A stretch of DNA of 61,830 nucleotides, taken from NCBI GenBank assembly GCA_002633005.1, contig NMRA01000596.1, forward strand, positions 1-61,830, given 5' to 3'. The position numbers were made by a program, and so were the translations under genes. This document shows, in pieces, positions 31,793-43,971 of this stretch; position 1 is the stretch's first letter, and every line of letters begins with the position of its first letter. The stretch is from Phoronis australis (Eukaryota > Phoronida > Phoronidae). The notes beneath the pieces were generated by a model that was not told where the DNA came from, searched no databases, and saw only the letters and a list, made by a program, of their open reading frames with translations.

Positions 31793-32418
31793 AGCCCCCT
31801 GCGACCCCCACTCTCCACATCCCCGTCGACCCACAACCACACATTCCAAGGCCCCCGTCGACCCACGACCCATGACCCCCTCGACGCACGACCCAAACTG
31901 AACCCTCTCGACCCACTTTACACAATTCCGAATCGATCTGAACGTAAAACAAGTGCTGGCTTGCAGGACCAAGGAGTTGAAATGCGAATTCGGCTTGCTG
32001 TTGCCTGTTTCTTTTTGCAATTAAGACAGTCTATTCCGCATAATTGAAAGCCAAAAACGTAAAAATACAACAGGATCAAATCAAAACCAAAGACCTATCA
32101 ACGTTACAAATGTCGTATTCGGCATACTGTAAAAGTCTAGTCAAATCTTCAGTGAAGTGCCGGATTGAAGCTTTTTGGGAGAGTGTCAGGAACTGAGAAA
32201 TATGCAATCCTTCAGTAATACAGTTTGAAAAAACAAACTGTTAACTAAATAGTATCTTAACGCTCTAAACGAGTGTACAACAAAAATCAAATAATAAATA
32301 GGTCAAATTATATACATTCACGTTATCATATTGAGAAGGTACATGTACCGCCGTGGATCGAGAAATCGTGAGTCGAGGAGTCGTGGGATGTGGGGGTCGA
32401 GGGGTTCGAGGAGTTTAC
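31793..32418 (-). mobile_element. nonautonomous element with GTGGGTCGAG-repeat ends, inverted copy 2
   Basis: The reverse complement matches 57583-58370 through both ends, with about 170 bp missing from the left-hand internal part. The CGACCCACGACCCA-type repeats at 31800-31915 explain why long minus-strand ORFs (31676-32020, 31722-31952) appear here; these are repeat translations and not genes. Confidence 0.8.
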
Positions 32419-33591
32419 AACAATCTTTGTCAGATAGTTTGCAAGTGACAAAATGTGAAAGTTGATGGACTTGTGAGATTGTTCTTGTTTTCGTGTTTTA
32501 CATGAAATTCTTGATTTTGAAGTTTTGTAGGAATGTTTCTAGCCAAGTGCCTATACAGCAGTAGACTATGCCTCGTTCAAAGAAGTGCACTGTAGAAGAC
32601 CTGTAAACATTTGACTTTTGACTTTTTACGTATTTATTAATACTTAGATCATGTGACAATAAAATCATCGATTTTCTTTTGATATAAATTCCAAATCGTG
32701 CTCTCAAAAACACTGTCACATTTTTCTGACACATCATATATTTTTGGCGAAACACAAGTTTCATTATTTCCACAGGAATCCTATACATATAGCTCCTTGT
32801 GCAAAAGTGTAATGTTTTGAAATTAAATCTCAGCAAAAATTGTGAGAGTAGTACACAAAGCATAGTATCTGAAAGTTTCATTTATGTCCAATCTACAGTT
32901 TCCAAGAAATGATGTTTCAAGTTCGGCCCATGATTGTACTGTCATTGAGCAGATTTGATTGGTGGGTGTTAAATAAAGACGATAGTGTTGACGTCGTCCA
33001 AAAAACGTTGTACTCTCATTCCTATTGCCACGACTTTCGGCACACACCCTCAACCCAAATTTTCAATATCGTTTTTTAACAGTTACCAATTTATTAACAC
33101 ATACGCAAAAATATAATACTGCACTGTATAAAATTCAGTGCGGAAACCCCAGTTAGCATTATACTCAGGCTTTAGAGAATCAACGCACAATGATAAATAT
33201 AGGTTTTACTGTACAACGTTTGTACCAATGGTTGTTATATCGAGATTCGTGATATGCAAAAATATTTGAACGAGGGTGCCTAACTGAGGACTCTTTAAAA
33301 AAGCGGGTTTACACAGATTGCTCCACTTGTTTTGGTGTCGTTTGTCATCTTTTATCAATGATGATCGCTGATCGCGTGAGACGTATTACGTGCAAGCAAT
33401 ATTTTTATGAATGATTTTGTGCAGCCTGCATGACACGGAAGTTAAAGTTGCATTGTACAGCAGCTACAGGCTTGGGGGTGCGTATCTGCTATTTTTCAGT
33501 ATTTTTGTCAGAGTTTGAGCTAAGTCTATTTCTAACTTTAATTTGCTTATATTTCTGACGATTTTTCTTGACTTCATTGAGTGATGTCTCA
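32419..33591. other. unassigned spacer
   Basis: No recognisable gene. The minus-strand ORF 32498-32881 (127 codons) has no domain and is AT-rich. Confidence 0.45.
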
Positions 33592-33624
33592 CCCTAACCC
33601 TAACTCTAACCCTAACCATAACCC
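33592..33624. repeat. interstitial telomere-like CCCTAA tract
   Basis: About five CCCTAA units with variants (CTCTAA, CCATAA). CCCTAA/TTAGGG is the ancestral animal telomere repeat. It is a short internal tract flanked by unique sequence. Confidence 0.9.
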
Positions 33625-33725
33625 AGAAGTTGTGGCTGATGAGCGTTTGGACGCTTCTTAAAAATGCTCCTTGCGCGCGGTTCTCATCACCAGCTACTTA
33701 CCACAGCTTATTTGCAAGCAATAGC

Positions 33726-34376
33726 CACCAGGTGGTGTTGAGCAACCACAAGGGACCACTAGCTGGTTCCCTGCGTGCTTAGCTCAGCCAGCACGCAGGT
33801 ATCACGCATTGGCACGCCCTTGAGCACCGGGTCGATGTAACCTCGGCAGTCATTGGTTAACTTTACAACATCGTAAAAAAATGGCGGACTGTGAACGATT
33901 TTTAGCCTTGTCACGCAACTGGCGTCGCAGCAACTATTTCTTTCTGCAGTGATGTTTAGCCGCGTGCTTGAAGCACATACTACAATAAACACATAGGCCT
34001 ATCTGGTCGATTTAACAGGTGTGTTATTCATACTGTATGAATAAAGGACACTATCGTAAACAAAAGTCATCGAAAGTAGAAAGATGCATTCCGAAAAGGC
34101 GCAATCACACTTTCTAGGCTTCACATTTCCTGAACATAAATTTTAAGCACCGATTTGTCTGTACATGTATAACAAACCACATTTACACTTCAGTCCATCA
34201 GTCATGCCAGTTTGTTTGCGTAAAGCACTGCCTGTTGAGAATTCGACTAGCCAATCAGAAACGCCGGTGTAAAAGAAATCCCAAAGGAAAATTAAGTGAT
34301 ACCTGCGTGCTGGCGCGGCTACCGCCCCACCTAGCGGCACGCAGGGAACCAACTAGCAAGGGGCCACAACCTGGTG
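33726..34376. mobile_element. 651-bp TIR element
   Basis: Arms 33726-33805 and 34296-34376 are imperfect inverted repeats: CACCAGGT outer ends, GGTTCCCTGCGTGC and CCAGCACGCAGGTATCAC inner strings. GCGTGC/GCACGC within each arm also forms a local hairpin. The centre has no transposase, and the small ORFs here are not domain-bearing. Target duplication not resolved. Confidence 0.8.
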
Positions 34377-35287
34377 ACCATATGTGACACGAGGTTTTCC
34401 TCCAGTATCCCGCCGATTGGTCCAGGGGAGCTCTAAAACTAGGTCCGCAAACACAAACAGGTCACCGACAGGTGCATGTAACCACTCTTATTCCCTATAC
34501 TATGTGACGGCACCAGCTACGAACATTCCTTTTATTTAATTTGTTGATATTTGACATAACCTTTTGTAACAGTTCACATTTTGATAAATGCTGATTTTGG
34601 TTCACAGGGAACACTGACAATCAATTGAACTTTTTGAGGTTTGATTATTCAAACTATTCATTTAGTTAAGCAGCCTGCACTCGTATGTCATGCCTTGACA
34701 TTCGTGTTACAAGTGACCTCAATTCTTTTCTCCATCTTGAAGTTGTGCCGCCTATTCGAGATACGTACCACCATGTAGTACGTACTTGTTTGATCAAGGG
34801 CGGCGCAGCACTGAAAAAAGTGAGGACTAAACCCCCCTCAGCCCCCCCCCCCCCTTGGTGCGCCGCTGTGTTGAATGGTGACATCTTGGGTACTGATGAG
34901 CGCTTACAGTTGTAGAAATACATGTAAGATTGTGGTGACATTGAAAAAATACTTCTAGTTCAACTGAAGTGAATTTGGGTTCAACTTCGATTCCCACGAC
35001 AATGACTGCATCGAGGATTTGTTTACTTCAACTAAATTTAATGAAATTTAAGGACATTCCGTATGAAGTTTAAGAAGTTAACAGAAAATTGTAAATAACC
35101 CAGTTTAGTAACAATTGTATTAGCTGTCAAAGCTGATCGTCGCAAAACGTTGATTCAATTTGCTGACAATTAATAAACAATCTAAGGAATGATCGAGCTG
35201 ATTAAGCAAGCCCGATACATTTCCATGTCTCAAATTGTATAATACTGACTATCATGTCACTTCAAAATTATATAAAGCCATTTTAAT
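34377..35287. other. unassigned spacer
   Basis: Contains a C-rich run at about 34837-34853. ORFs 34666-34941 (minus) and 34685-34915 (plus) are mirror frames over this low-complexity sequence. No gene recognised. Confidence 0.5.
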
Positions 35288-35960
35288 TTGTTTTGTCTCA
35301 ACTTAAAGTCGTATTGGAGAAAACCTTTCCCACGAACTCCACGAATATCATGGATTACTTTTCAGACACTTCTGTTCTACATAATGCGTATGAAGTCTAA
35401 AGAATCTTTCAAAACATTGATACGTCGAAAACTGACAAAGCAACAAACACAACGATTAAAATGTTTAAAGTTTTGGCAATTTCATTTTCTAGGACAGCAA
35501 CTAGATTATTTAATAAGGTCTTCTCAACCAGACGGTAAATGATACCTGTGTCTAAAAAGGACTTCACGACTGTAGTGTCTAGTTGTCAGCCCCTTACTCT
35601 ACTCTACGTACTCTTAAACTTTCTCAAAAATTTGTGCAGGTGTATTAATTGCCGAAAAATTCCCAACCTTTTTAGAAAGAATTCTGAATATGTTTCCTGT
35701 TGCTATTTAAGTTTTATTGAAGGATTCTTATAGTCTACCTTATTTTAACTACGCAGATGCTATCTTTAGTAATGAAAATTTTACTTCTCTCTGAAATCTT
35801 GAATCACTTCAGTATCAAGCTGCTCTTTCCATATCAGAAGTTGCTAATGGTTTTAATTCAATTAATGTCTTAGGAATTCTGAATTAGACTGTTCTGCCTC
35901 CGTTAAGAAGACATCACTCGGATATTAACCACTACAAACGTGACACACCATTTATCAATA
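35288..35960 (+). pseudogene. CR1/L2-like LINE relic, internally deleted
   Basis: The frame at 35530-35733 starts DGKMIPVSKKDF, resembling the RT finger block IPVFKKDD. The LINE C-terminal region then follows directly: SLPYFNYADAIFSNENF, LESLQYQAALSISEVANGFN and INVLGILN, matching the element at 17300-17480 (SHLDYCDIIYQSANAG, LERLQFQAALAITGAYKG, IKVLNSLHW). The catalytic RT core between is deleted. Stop codons interrupt all frames. Confidence 0.7.
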
Positions 35961-36380
35961 TACACCTTATAACTACTACCGAGTTCAAAATTTCTCGTAA
36001 CTACCACCATTCATTCAGATAAATTCCATTTTTTCTGGTTTGCTTTTGTCGAATAAGTTACAACTGGAACTTAAAGTGGTCAAACAAATTTCGTTAAAAA
36101 TCGTTTTCAGTACTTTCTTAAACGTGACGTATATCGTAGAAAAATGACATCAAAATTCGTATAACAATTGATTAAATAACAAGTGTACCTGCGATTGTCT
36201 AATTAGGAAAACTCACGAGTGAATGTACTGTTGCTTGAGGCTGGGCCAACAGGAAGCTGGAGAAAAAGAACAAACAACGCTACCATCGGACTTGATAGGA
36301 AATACATAGGATTTGGATATGAAGCATGAAGGGCTGTATTTGCCCAAATAGTAGGATTTAAGTCAGAGTGCCATAGATCT
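35961..36380. other. unassigned spacer
   Basis: Possibly the 3' tail of the LINE relic; nothing diagnostic. Confidence 0.4.
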
Positions 36381-37023
36381 CATTATTGGGGACAAATAAA
36401 GCAACAAGAATAATATATATTTTAAGTTGTATTCGGAATTTCAGGGTCACAGCTTTACAAATAAATATTTCACAGAAGGAACCAGATGGGTTCCTTAATT
36501 ACAAGATATAACACACACATTCCTGATACCCAAAGTGTAATTGTGTATCTGATACTAAGTGGCACAGGTTAGCATAGTACCAAATGGGTACATAATACCA
36601 AATGGGTATTGGACGATTGCCTACCAAGTGGGTCGAGCAAAACGGCAAATTCAATAACAAGTACCAAGTGGGTACAAACTGTCAAATGGGCAAATATTAT
36701 ATAAAGTACTAAGTGGTTACACCAAACAGCCTGCAAAGCAGGTTCCGGACAAGCTGGGAGAGCAGACCAGTCGGAGTAATAAAAAGGGATAATGTAAGAA
36801 ACGTGGTGTTGGTGGGTCAGTATGTGCCACATGGGCAGGCTTGTTCATGGATGGGCAATCCTTGGGTATCGGAAATGTGTGTGTTATCTCTTGTAATTAA
36901 GGAACCCATCTGGTTCTTTCTGTGAAATGTTTAATATTTGTAAAGCTGTGACCCTGAAATTCCCAATACAACTTAAAATATATACATGTATTATTCTTGT
37001 TGTTTTACTTGTCCCCAATAATG
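36381..37023. mobile_element. 643-bp long-TIR element with TACCAAATGGGTA cluster
   Basis: Terminal inverted repeats of about 155 bp (about 36381-36535 and 36869-37023), outer ends CATTATTGGGGACAA and TTGTCCCCAATAATG. The centre (about 36570-36720) carries around seven variants of TACCAAATGGGTA. A partial copy is at 20816-21210. ORFs inside (36569-36832 minus, 36713-36925 plus) are repeat translations. No transposase. Confidence 0.87.
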
Positions 37024-37234
37024 GTGATGCTCAGTGCGTCGGTAATACTGAACATAAAGAGCTCTTTAGTACCCTCGATCAGAGTTGGTCTCTTTTTGGT
37101 CACCTAATGCCATTGCTCATTATTATACTTTTTGTTAAATAGTTCATAGTTATGTTCACTATATATATAACCCTCAATAATATGATTAGTTTTCTGGGCT
37201 ACTTCCTTGAACTATAATTGTATTGTATTGTAAT

Positions 37235-38295
37235 TGTGTTACAATAAAAAGTGAACCAGTGCAATCAAGTATCCAGAGTATATTTCAAGCTACAAAATAG
37301 ATGTTAGTCTCTTATTTGAATTTTGGCCTACGCAGTTGGGTTAATTAATTAATTATCATATATTTTTGACAATATCTTTGCAACTTGCATTACTACTTCA
37401 AATTCAGTTACGCTAAAGGTCAACGAATGTCTAATTAATATACAAAAAATCAATAATTTTTGATAAATGCCGACATTCTTCACAACGACTGTGAGATGTA
37501 CCTATTGTGATGGCTATGTCGTTATTCGTCGTTATCTTTTGTGTCATTGAAAACATTTCCTTAGGATTTAATTACACATCTGTAAAATGTCAAGCAGTCT
37601 GGGTCACTTCCTTTCACGCTAACTGAATTGGCATAACTAGTCAATTCGATGACAAAAAAGATAATTAATCAGCCATCATGCCCAGCATCGTACAATGATA
37701 TTTGGCTTTCCTCAATTTCCGTTATATAACCTTTGACAATTGGCACATTGTGTTGCTCCAAGCAAAATTAATGAAGCAAAATACTGGGTGCGAACTGTTT
37801 GTAGTTATTCTATGTCTTTGTGGTTTCTGGTTCTTATACATGTACATGTAATTCAAAAACCTAGCAAAATTTACCTTTCACGTAACATTCATGCCACTTA
37901 AGGGTTCCCGCCATGACCCTGTGTCTCAAAAAGAATTTTATTATTGCATCTTCAGCGATTTAATAGCCTTTATACCACAATATCACCTTCGAATGGCCAA
38001 TACAACAGTGTAATAACGAATTTTATGATATTCATTTCATATTAGGTGAATGATAACTTGATAATTAGGATCGTGCATGGTTGGAACTCTTTAAAAAGCT
38101 TTCTAAATGAAAATTTAAAATGTCCTATCACCGTCCCGAGTGCTTTTAACCATGTTTACATTGAACTATTTTTGCGAGTGTTTATCCAAATTAATCCCCA
38201 CAAAATGATAGGTGAAGCTGGACGGGTTGTTTTCAAGATAATGTCGGATTGTAAGTAAAGCGAATCGGTTAAGTTGCACAAAATCTTCCTCTTAG
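37235..38295 (+). repeat. diverged duplication of 48000-48790
   Basis: Alignable in order with 48000-48790: AATAAAAAGTGAACC, TTATTTGAATTTT, a TCAATAATTTTTGATAAATGC string, TCATCTTTTGT/TTATCTTTTGT, CATGCCCAGCAT, GTGAAGCTGG(A/G)CGG, and AGCGAATCGGT. The shared sequence stops at an acceptor-like pyrimidine tract before AATG in both places. It could be an old segmental duplication containing an intron, or an uncharacterised repeat. Confidence 0.65.
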
Positions 38296-38523
38296 AATGC
38301 ATTGCAGGGTCCGACATCCCAATAATAACTATGTAGGTTACTTTATGTTACGCTCAAAAGAACATGTACGATGGGACGTCTTCCAGAGTCGCAACCAGGA
38401 GGATCTTGCGCTTGACGATGCCTGGGACCACATGATTGCAAAATATTCCAGAGAACCGGCCAACGACGTCGTGTCGATATTGGCCCAGCTCTTGAACTTT
38501 CCATGTCAGAGGTCACTTTTAAA
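38296..38523 (+). CDS. putative internal exon, unrecognised protein
   Basis: Open throughout (76 codons' worth, 228 nt). Preceded by a good splice acceptor (AATCTTCCTCTTAG) and followed by GTAAGTG, a good donor. The reading frame gives a symmetric exon with the same phase at both ends. The peptide includes NNNYVGYFMLRSKEHVRW, LDDAWDHMIAKYSREPAND and VVSILAQLLNFP. I recognise no family. The regular helix-like C-terminal half resembles a small helical bundle domain, but that is only an impression. No partner exons were found nearby on the + strand. Confidence 0.4.
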
Positions 38524-38529
38524 GTAAGT

Positions 38530-39625
38530 GCGGCTGGCGAATACGGAAAACAATATTGCATGTAAAGATAAATGGTTCTAAGGTTTTATTTTGTCTTCAT
38601 TGTTTATTCGGTTACAGTAAACCTCGGTTACAATAAACGTTTTCGATATAGCTCCCGGAAGGTTTGTTATACGAGTCAAATTTTTGCGTTAGTAGACTGA
38701 GCATTTTAACTTTTCTGTTTTGATGATAACGGATAAGATCTGAAGTGAACACCTCTTGCAGTTCGCATGATACTTCGAAAGTGGAAGGAAGCCGCATCAG
38801 CAATCCTTTAATAATTACTTACATGTATACGATTTCTGGAAAGCCACAACATTAAAAGACCGGCAATATCTGGGTAGATTTTACGCTGTCTCTCTGTTAG
38901 AAAAATCTGGCTTAATTCACGTGTTTTCGTGAAAACACATGGCGATATCTCGCATAATCTCGCGAAGTCTTGCTTTTCTAGCGAAGCCCTAGAAAGGTTT
39001 TAGCGTTATTGAACTGTTTCCATGTTTAAAGCTCCAGAGGTACTGTTTCGCAAGTGTCACTTGACCTGCAAATACTCTCAGCATTAGCACTTCACATAAA
39101 AGTTTCCACTACTTCGGACAGCTCTCATTTTTAGGTTGTTTGTTGCAGCGGATTAGTTGCAGGGCACTAGAGTCGATTTAGTACAACCAATTTCAATCCA
39201 AACAAAGATATCGAGAATCCTACACAAATCTCAGGTTAATGACATTTTCAAAACCTCTTGGGAATTTCGTCAAAATCACAAGGCTTTGTTTTCTCATTTG
39301 TACCGTAAAACGATCTTTGGAATGGCATAAAAGATTAAAAATTTGGGACTGTTCGCCAAAACAAGGACAGTTGCCAAGTTCGATGTGAGTACAAAAAGTA
39401 TTCAATGGATTATTTTACAAGATATTTTTGCTTTTTCATTTTTAATTTTATTCCAAATACGAGTTTACGTAAGTAGCCAAGGGGACATTGTTGCTAAAAA
39501 ATCTAATTAGCATTATATCTGAGCAGCATGTTATAATTGTGTAAACGTAGTATTACAAAAATATACACAACGGTAATAGTACGCATATGCATGTGCATGT
39601 ACTTACACACACTTAACGAGATGAT
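38530..39625. other. unassigned spacer
   Basis: No gene or repeat family recognised. Contains TCTCGCATAATCTCGCGAAG-type CG-bearing text near 38950, with no clear element. Confidence 0.45.
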
Positions 39626-39767
39626 GAAATGTTACTATTGTGTCTTTAGCATCTAAAGTCTATGTATTATGCAGGTTTACTTTTATATAAACATTTGAAA
39701 TGTTACTATTGTGTCTTTAGCATCTAAAGTCTATGTATTATGCAGGTTTACTTTTATATAAACATTT
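39626..39767 (+). repeat. 71-bp perfect tandem duplication
   Basis: GAAATGTTACTATTG to ATATAAACATTT is repeated twice head to tail with no differences that I can see. Each unit contains TTTAGCATCTAAA. Either a recent duplication or an assembly artefact. Confidence 0.93.
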
Positions 39768-40232
39768 TAGATGTTATAGATTTTGGATTCCCTATATATA
39801 GTTAAGGTTGAGAATGCACATTTGTTGCTTTGATAACACTATCACTGACGGTGTTATACTGTCAAAAATAAAAAATTAAAGGCCACTTTTGATAGTAAAA
39901 TCATCCATGAAAATCTTATTTTAATGATGTGAATTTCCACCTCTGTCACATTTTTGTACTTGAGTGTGACCTAAAAGGGCTGCTGGGTTCCCTGTTAATT
40001 TCCGGTTGCTGTGTCTCTTGCGAGGTATTTTTTTATGTTTATTAAGTGCATCTACATTGAATAAATGTATGTTTACGATTATTTTTGGCTGCTTTCCCAC
40101 ATTTTCGTAAAACGTTTAGGCTCAGATTTGGAAATTCTGAGTGTTATAAAAGGCACAAAAAACTGGTGCTGTGAAACCTGTGGTGATACGAATAGATATT
40201 ATTGAAATAATTGTTGTCCGCATTAAACTCAC

Positions 40233-40546
40233 CATTCTAACACAATGTGTCCTTCGTCGATTACCACACTCGCCACGTTGGAAGCTAATTCCTTGTTTTG
40301 CAAGTGTTTCACACCGTCACTTGTTGACGTCAGAGCCTCAGGGCGAGCATACACTACATTTACTTGATATTTTCCTTTAAGTGTATCACTAATTGGAACA
40401 GTACGACAAAACGTCACCACTAGTTTCTTCATCATCAGTATCATCTTCACTAACATTTCGTGAAACAATTGTTGCTTTTCTGGTATTGTAGTTAGTTCAC
40501 AGCAAAGATCTACTAACGTTTGGTGAAGCACAGGGCCAATAAGCAA
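40233..40546 (-). pseudogene. RecQ-like helicase exon relic
   Basis: On the minus strand the peptide contains VVYARPEALTSTSDG, then ASVVIDEGHIVLEW, closely resembling the RecQ helicase stretch with the PEAL string, then motif II (VVxDEAHCxxEW). The DEAH Ala is changed to Gly. The open frame stops exactly where GAATG is followed by GTGAGT, a consensus splice donor, so the last Trp codon is probably split by an intron. Upstream helicase motifs (I, Ia) are not recognisable. Probably one exon of a RecQ-like gene or of a helicase-bearing repeat, decayed. Activity not expected. Confidence 0.5.
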
Positions 40547-41950
40547 ACAAATTGCAGTTCAGTGTGAGAACCTCAATAGCGCAATTAATTGATCTGTGAA
40601 CTGTGCTTCTTCTGCTAATTTTATTCCATTTTAATCACACAGTGAACGTGTTATGCTCAGTTAGTGATAACTAAACCGTTTCATGATGTTTTTCGTTTTA
40701 AAATAATTCCTTCAATTAATACTTCAGATACTCCAATATCGTCCGCGTACGTCGCGATTCTACTCGGGGATTCCATCGATGGGGCATTCCCCGAGTATGC
40801 ATGAGAAGGGAAATAAGTATTTATTTTGATACATAAACGAGTCGACAAATTCGGATTTTCTCCACTTCAAGGATTATAATCACCATTTTTAAGAACGTAG
40901 TCCTAACTTCTACAAAACTCATTCAAATTACAGCAATGACGAATCGTTTTTCTGCGCTTTATTTGGCGCGGATACGAACCGATATGATCTCGCGTGATCT
41001 AGCCTGATCACCCGTTTTTCGCGGTATTTTGTAATTGTGAAGTGCCATATGTGAAAGACCAGTCGCCAACCGAATAGAGCGAAGTGTTTCGTGAAAATGC
41101 ATGTCACTGCCGGGGCATAATTCCCAGCATTAACACCTGAAGCGCAACTGCATAACAGTACGAAACACAATGTAACCAGGCAGCACCAAGATGCTAGCCC
41201 CAAAGGCGCAATAAGAATTATCACAACCCAGAAAACATAGAAGACGGTTCAAGTACTCATGTACTCCTTGGTGTTCCAGTTAAAACGGTATTAGTCCGAT
41301 AACGTAACCCGCTCATCTACACTGACATTTGATCCACGACAGCATACACAGCGAAAAACGCAGGACATAGTACAACAGTTTTTAGGATTAAGGCGTGATG
41401 ACCAGAAAATTACAGAGTTAATTTTTCTAAGGGGGTGTCTGATGTCATTCACGAGTGTCCATCATATTTGCCTTCTTCGGAACACGCGTAACTATGTTCC
41501 ATGAAAAAATAATTTCCACCACCTCTGCAGTATTGCATAAGTTAAAGCATTTTAATATCGATAGCATGAGTGTTTATCACTGTAATTTCACAATAATTCT
41601 GAAACGTGAATTCAATAAAAAGCATTTATTCGCAAAAAAAATGAAAGAAAACAATGTCCTCCCCTGGCCGTCTAATGGAATTTGGCCAAGAGATTATTGT
41701 ACGGTTTCTCCTCTAACTCTACAGTGTATAGGGCACACGCGAGAGTAACCATTGCAAGCACTTTGTGTGGGAATGACATTTTGTAGACTTCAATTTATTG
41801 AAAAACTGAAACGGTAACGAAATCGGTATGGCAGTTCGCTGTACAAATTTGTTGGTGAATGAAAAAGTGGCATAAACAGCACTGAAATAATGTATAGGAC
41901 CACCATTCGTACAGTTGTAAGTGAGCGAGCGAAATGGCATACCCTTGACA
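40547..41950. other. unassigned spacer
   Basis: No gene recognised. ORFs 40928-41224 (minus) and 41455-41748 (plus) lack domains. Confidence 0.45.
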
Positions 41951-42211
41951 GTGGCGGATCTAGGATATCACAAGGGGGGGGGCCAACATTTTGTCCGGCT
42001 GTAAGCATTTGCGCAAACTGAACCACGATTGTAGATGCGCATAGCACCGAATGGGGGGAGGTCGGGAGGGGGGTTTACCCTCTTCCCGCCCAGGAAATTT
42101 TTCTGTTTTTACCTCTAAAAATCAAGCATTTTCCTTGATTCCTGAAGTATTATTCAAGAAAAAAAAAAAAAAAACAGAGAACGTGTCAAACAGGAAAACT
42201 GAACGTACCAA

Positions 42212-42270
42212 AGACTTGAACTCACGACCTGGCGGTTAGGGAGCGCGTGCGTTACCACTACACCACCACA
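42212..42270 (-). repeat. tRNA-like (SINE head) segment
   Basis: The minus strand reads GGTGGTGTAGTGGTAACGC, then the CCAGG region and GTGAGTTCAAGTC. The first holds an A-box-like TAGTGGTAACG and the second a B-box-like GAGTTCAAGTC at tRNA spacing, and a T-run lies about 50 nt downstream. The T-arm does not pair well, so it is a tRNA-derived SINE relic more likely than a working tRNA. Confidence 0.45.
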
Positions 42271-42364
42271 ATTTAACTAGTAAACTCATGCTAAAAGACA
42301 TACTTGTTTATGGTCCACAGCGTTTGCGCGCGAAACCTACTTCTTTTCGTAATGCTTATTACAC

Positions 42365-42990
42365 NNNNNNNNNNNNNNNNNNNNNNNNNNNNNNNNNNNN
42401 NNNNNNNNNNNNNNNNNNNNNNNNNNNNNNNNNNNNNNNNNNNNNNNNNNNNNNNNNNNNNNNNNNNNNNNNNNNNNNNNNNNNNNNNNNNNNNNNNNNN
42501 NNNNNNNNNNNNNNNNNNNNNNNNNNNNNNNNNNNNNNNNNNNNNNNNNNNNNNNNNNNNNNNNNNNNNNNNNNNNNNNNNNNNNNNNNNNNNNNNNNNN
42601 NNNNNNNNNNNNNNNNNNNNNNNNNNNNNNNNNNNNNNNNNNNNNNNNNNNNNNNNNNNNNNNNNNNNNNNNNNNNNNNNNNNNNNNNNNNNNNNNNNNN
42701 NNNNNNNNNNNNNNNNNNNNNNNNNNNNNNNNNNNNNNNNNNNNNNNNNNNNNNNNNNNNNNNNNNNNNNNNNNNNNNNNNNNNNNNNNNNNNNNNNNNN
42801 NNNNNNNNNNNNNNNNNNNNNNNNNNNNNNNNNNNNNNNNNNNNNNNNNNNNNNNNNNNNNNNNNNNNNNNNNNNNNNNNNNNNNNNNNNNNNNNNNNNN
42901 NNNNNNNNNNNNNNNNNNNNNNNNNNNNNNNNNNNNNNNNNNNNNNNNNNNNNNNNNNNNNNNNNNNNNNNNNNNNNNNNNNNNNNNNNN
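42365..42990. other. assembly gap
   Basis: Run of N. Confidence 0.99.
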
Positions 42991-43029
42991 GGGGGCCCGG
43001 GCCCCCTGGGCCCCCCCCTAAATCCGCCT

Positions 43030-43971
43030 ATGCTTGAGCGGGTAAAAGCGGGCAGGGTGGGGTATGCAAGCCCGAGATGACTAGCATGATAGACCCGCTT
43101 TTGTCCTAGTTACGCGCGTTCGCAGAGGAGAGCTGCATTTTACGGGAAATTGGTCGCAAGCTCGTCGGTTGATAAGAGTATCCATCGTTGACTTTTTTCT
43201 TATAATAAAGATAACGGTAACCCTTTATCGGTAACCGGCTGATGTGCGACCAAGTACGATCTCCGTGCGACTTGTATTGTTATGTCCAATAAAGACTCAG
43301 GAAAGGAAAACAATGGTGCATGTACCGTCCCATAAGCTATAACCATGCTATGCGCGCACACGTACTCCCGCCGCATCGATCTCGCAAGTTAAACAATAGC
43401 TTGCAACCTCCATATAAAGACATTTGACATGATGGAATTGTTGCTTTCCCCAACAACGCCTTGCGCTGGAGAAACCCGCAGCACGTTGAAACAACCCTAT
43501 TCACAAACGTGGAATAACAAGTACACGGTAGATACCTTCATTGACTTGCATCAAATGTTCACTTTGCAAAAATTCTTCCTGGACAAGCTACAGCTGCCGA
43601 CAACATGCATCGTGACAGGATGTCAACAACAACGAAGCATTATAATGCACGTGTCCACGATCGAATACGTCAATTGCTTTCTGGCGACTTCTTTCTTAAC
43701 TGCAACTGTGAGCAATGTAATCAAATAGTAACCCTTGGGCATTTCAGCGAACTGCATTATTTGCAACGAATGATAACAGTCTGGATGTGAAACAACAAAC
43801 TGACTGATTAACTGTGGGATATCAACGTAGAATTCTGGCATCAGCTTGATTACGTTACGGTCATTATGGCTGTCACAACCCAAAGATTACTAACCGAAAG
43901 GTGGCGCTACCTAATCAGAATGCTAATCTAGCTGATTCATTAGTAGTGAGGCACGCCTCAGTTTACTTACA
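43030..43971 (+). promoter_or_regulatory. upstream region of LRR-Ig gene
   Basis: TATAAAG occurs at 43413-43419, about 555 bp before the LRR-Ig start, and could serve a transcript with a long 5' UTR. That placement is speculative. Overlapping small ORFs at 43429-43728 and 43605-43790 contain a Cys-rich NCNCEQCNQ stretch but no recognised domain. Confidence 0.3.

Larger units (their letters stand above)
41951..43029. mobile_element. GGCGGATCTAGG-ended element interrupted by gap
   Basis: The left end, GGCGGATCTAGGATATC followed by a G run, and the right end after the gap, a C run then CCTAAATCCGCC, are inverted counterparts. They match the GGCGGATCCAGG family at 12677-12825. Low-complexity G/C runs beside the ends probably caused the assembly gap (42365-42990). 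Confidence 0.65.

Noticed and set aside
31676-32020. 114-codon minus-strand ORF rich in Gly/Arg
   Set aside because: It is the translation of GTGGGTCGAG terminal repeats of a nonautonomous element.
34666-34941. Overlapping ORFs on both strands with poly-Pro
   Set aside because: Caused by a C-run and low-complexity sequence.
42212-42270. Functional tRNA gene on the minus strand
   Set aside because: A- and B-box-like words are present but the T-arm does not pair and the acceptor stem is not convincing; kept only as a tRNA-like SINE relic.
43429-43790. Small Cys-containing ORFs upstream of the LRR-Ig gene as separate genes
   Set aside because: Two overlapping frames, no domain, no splice context; could be 5' UTR or spacer.
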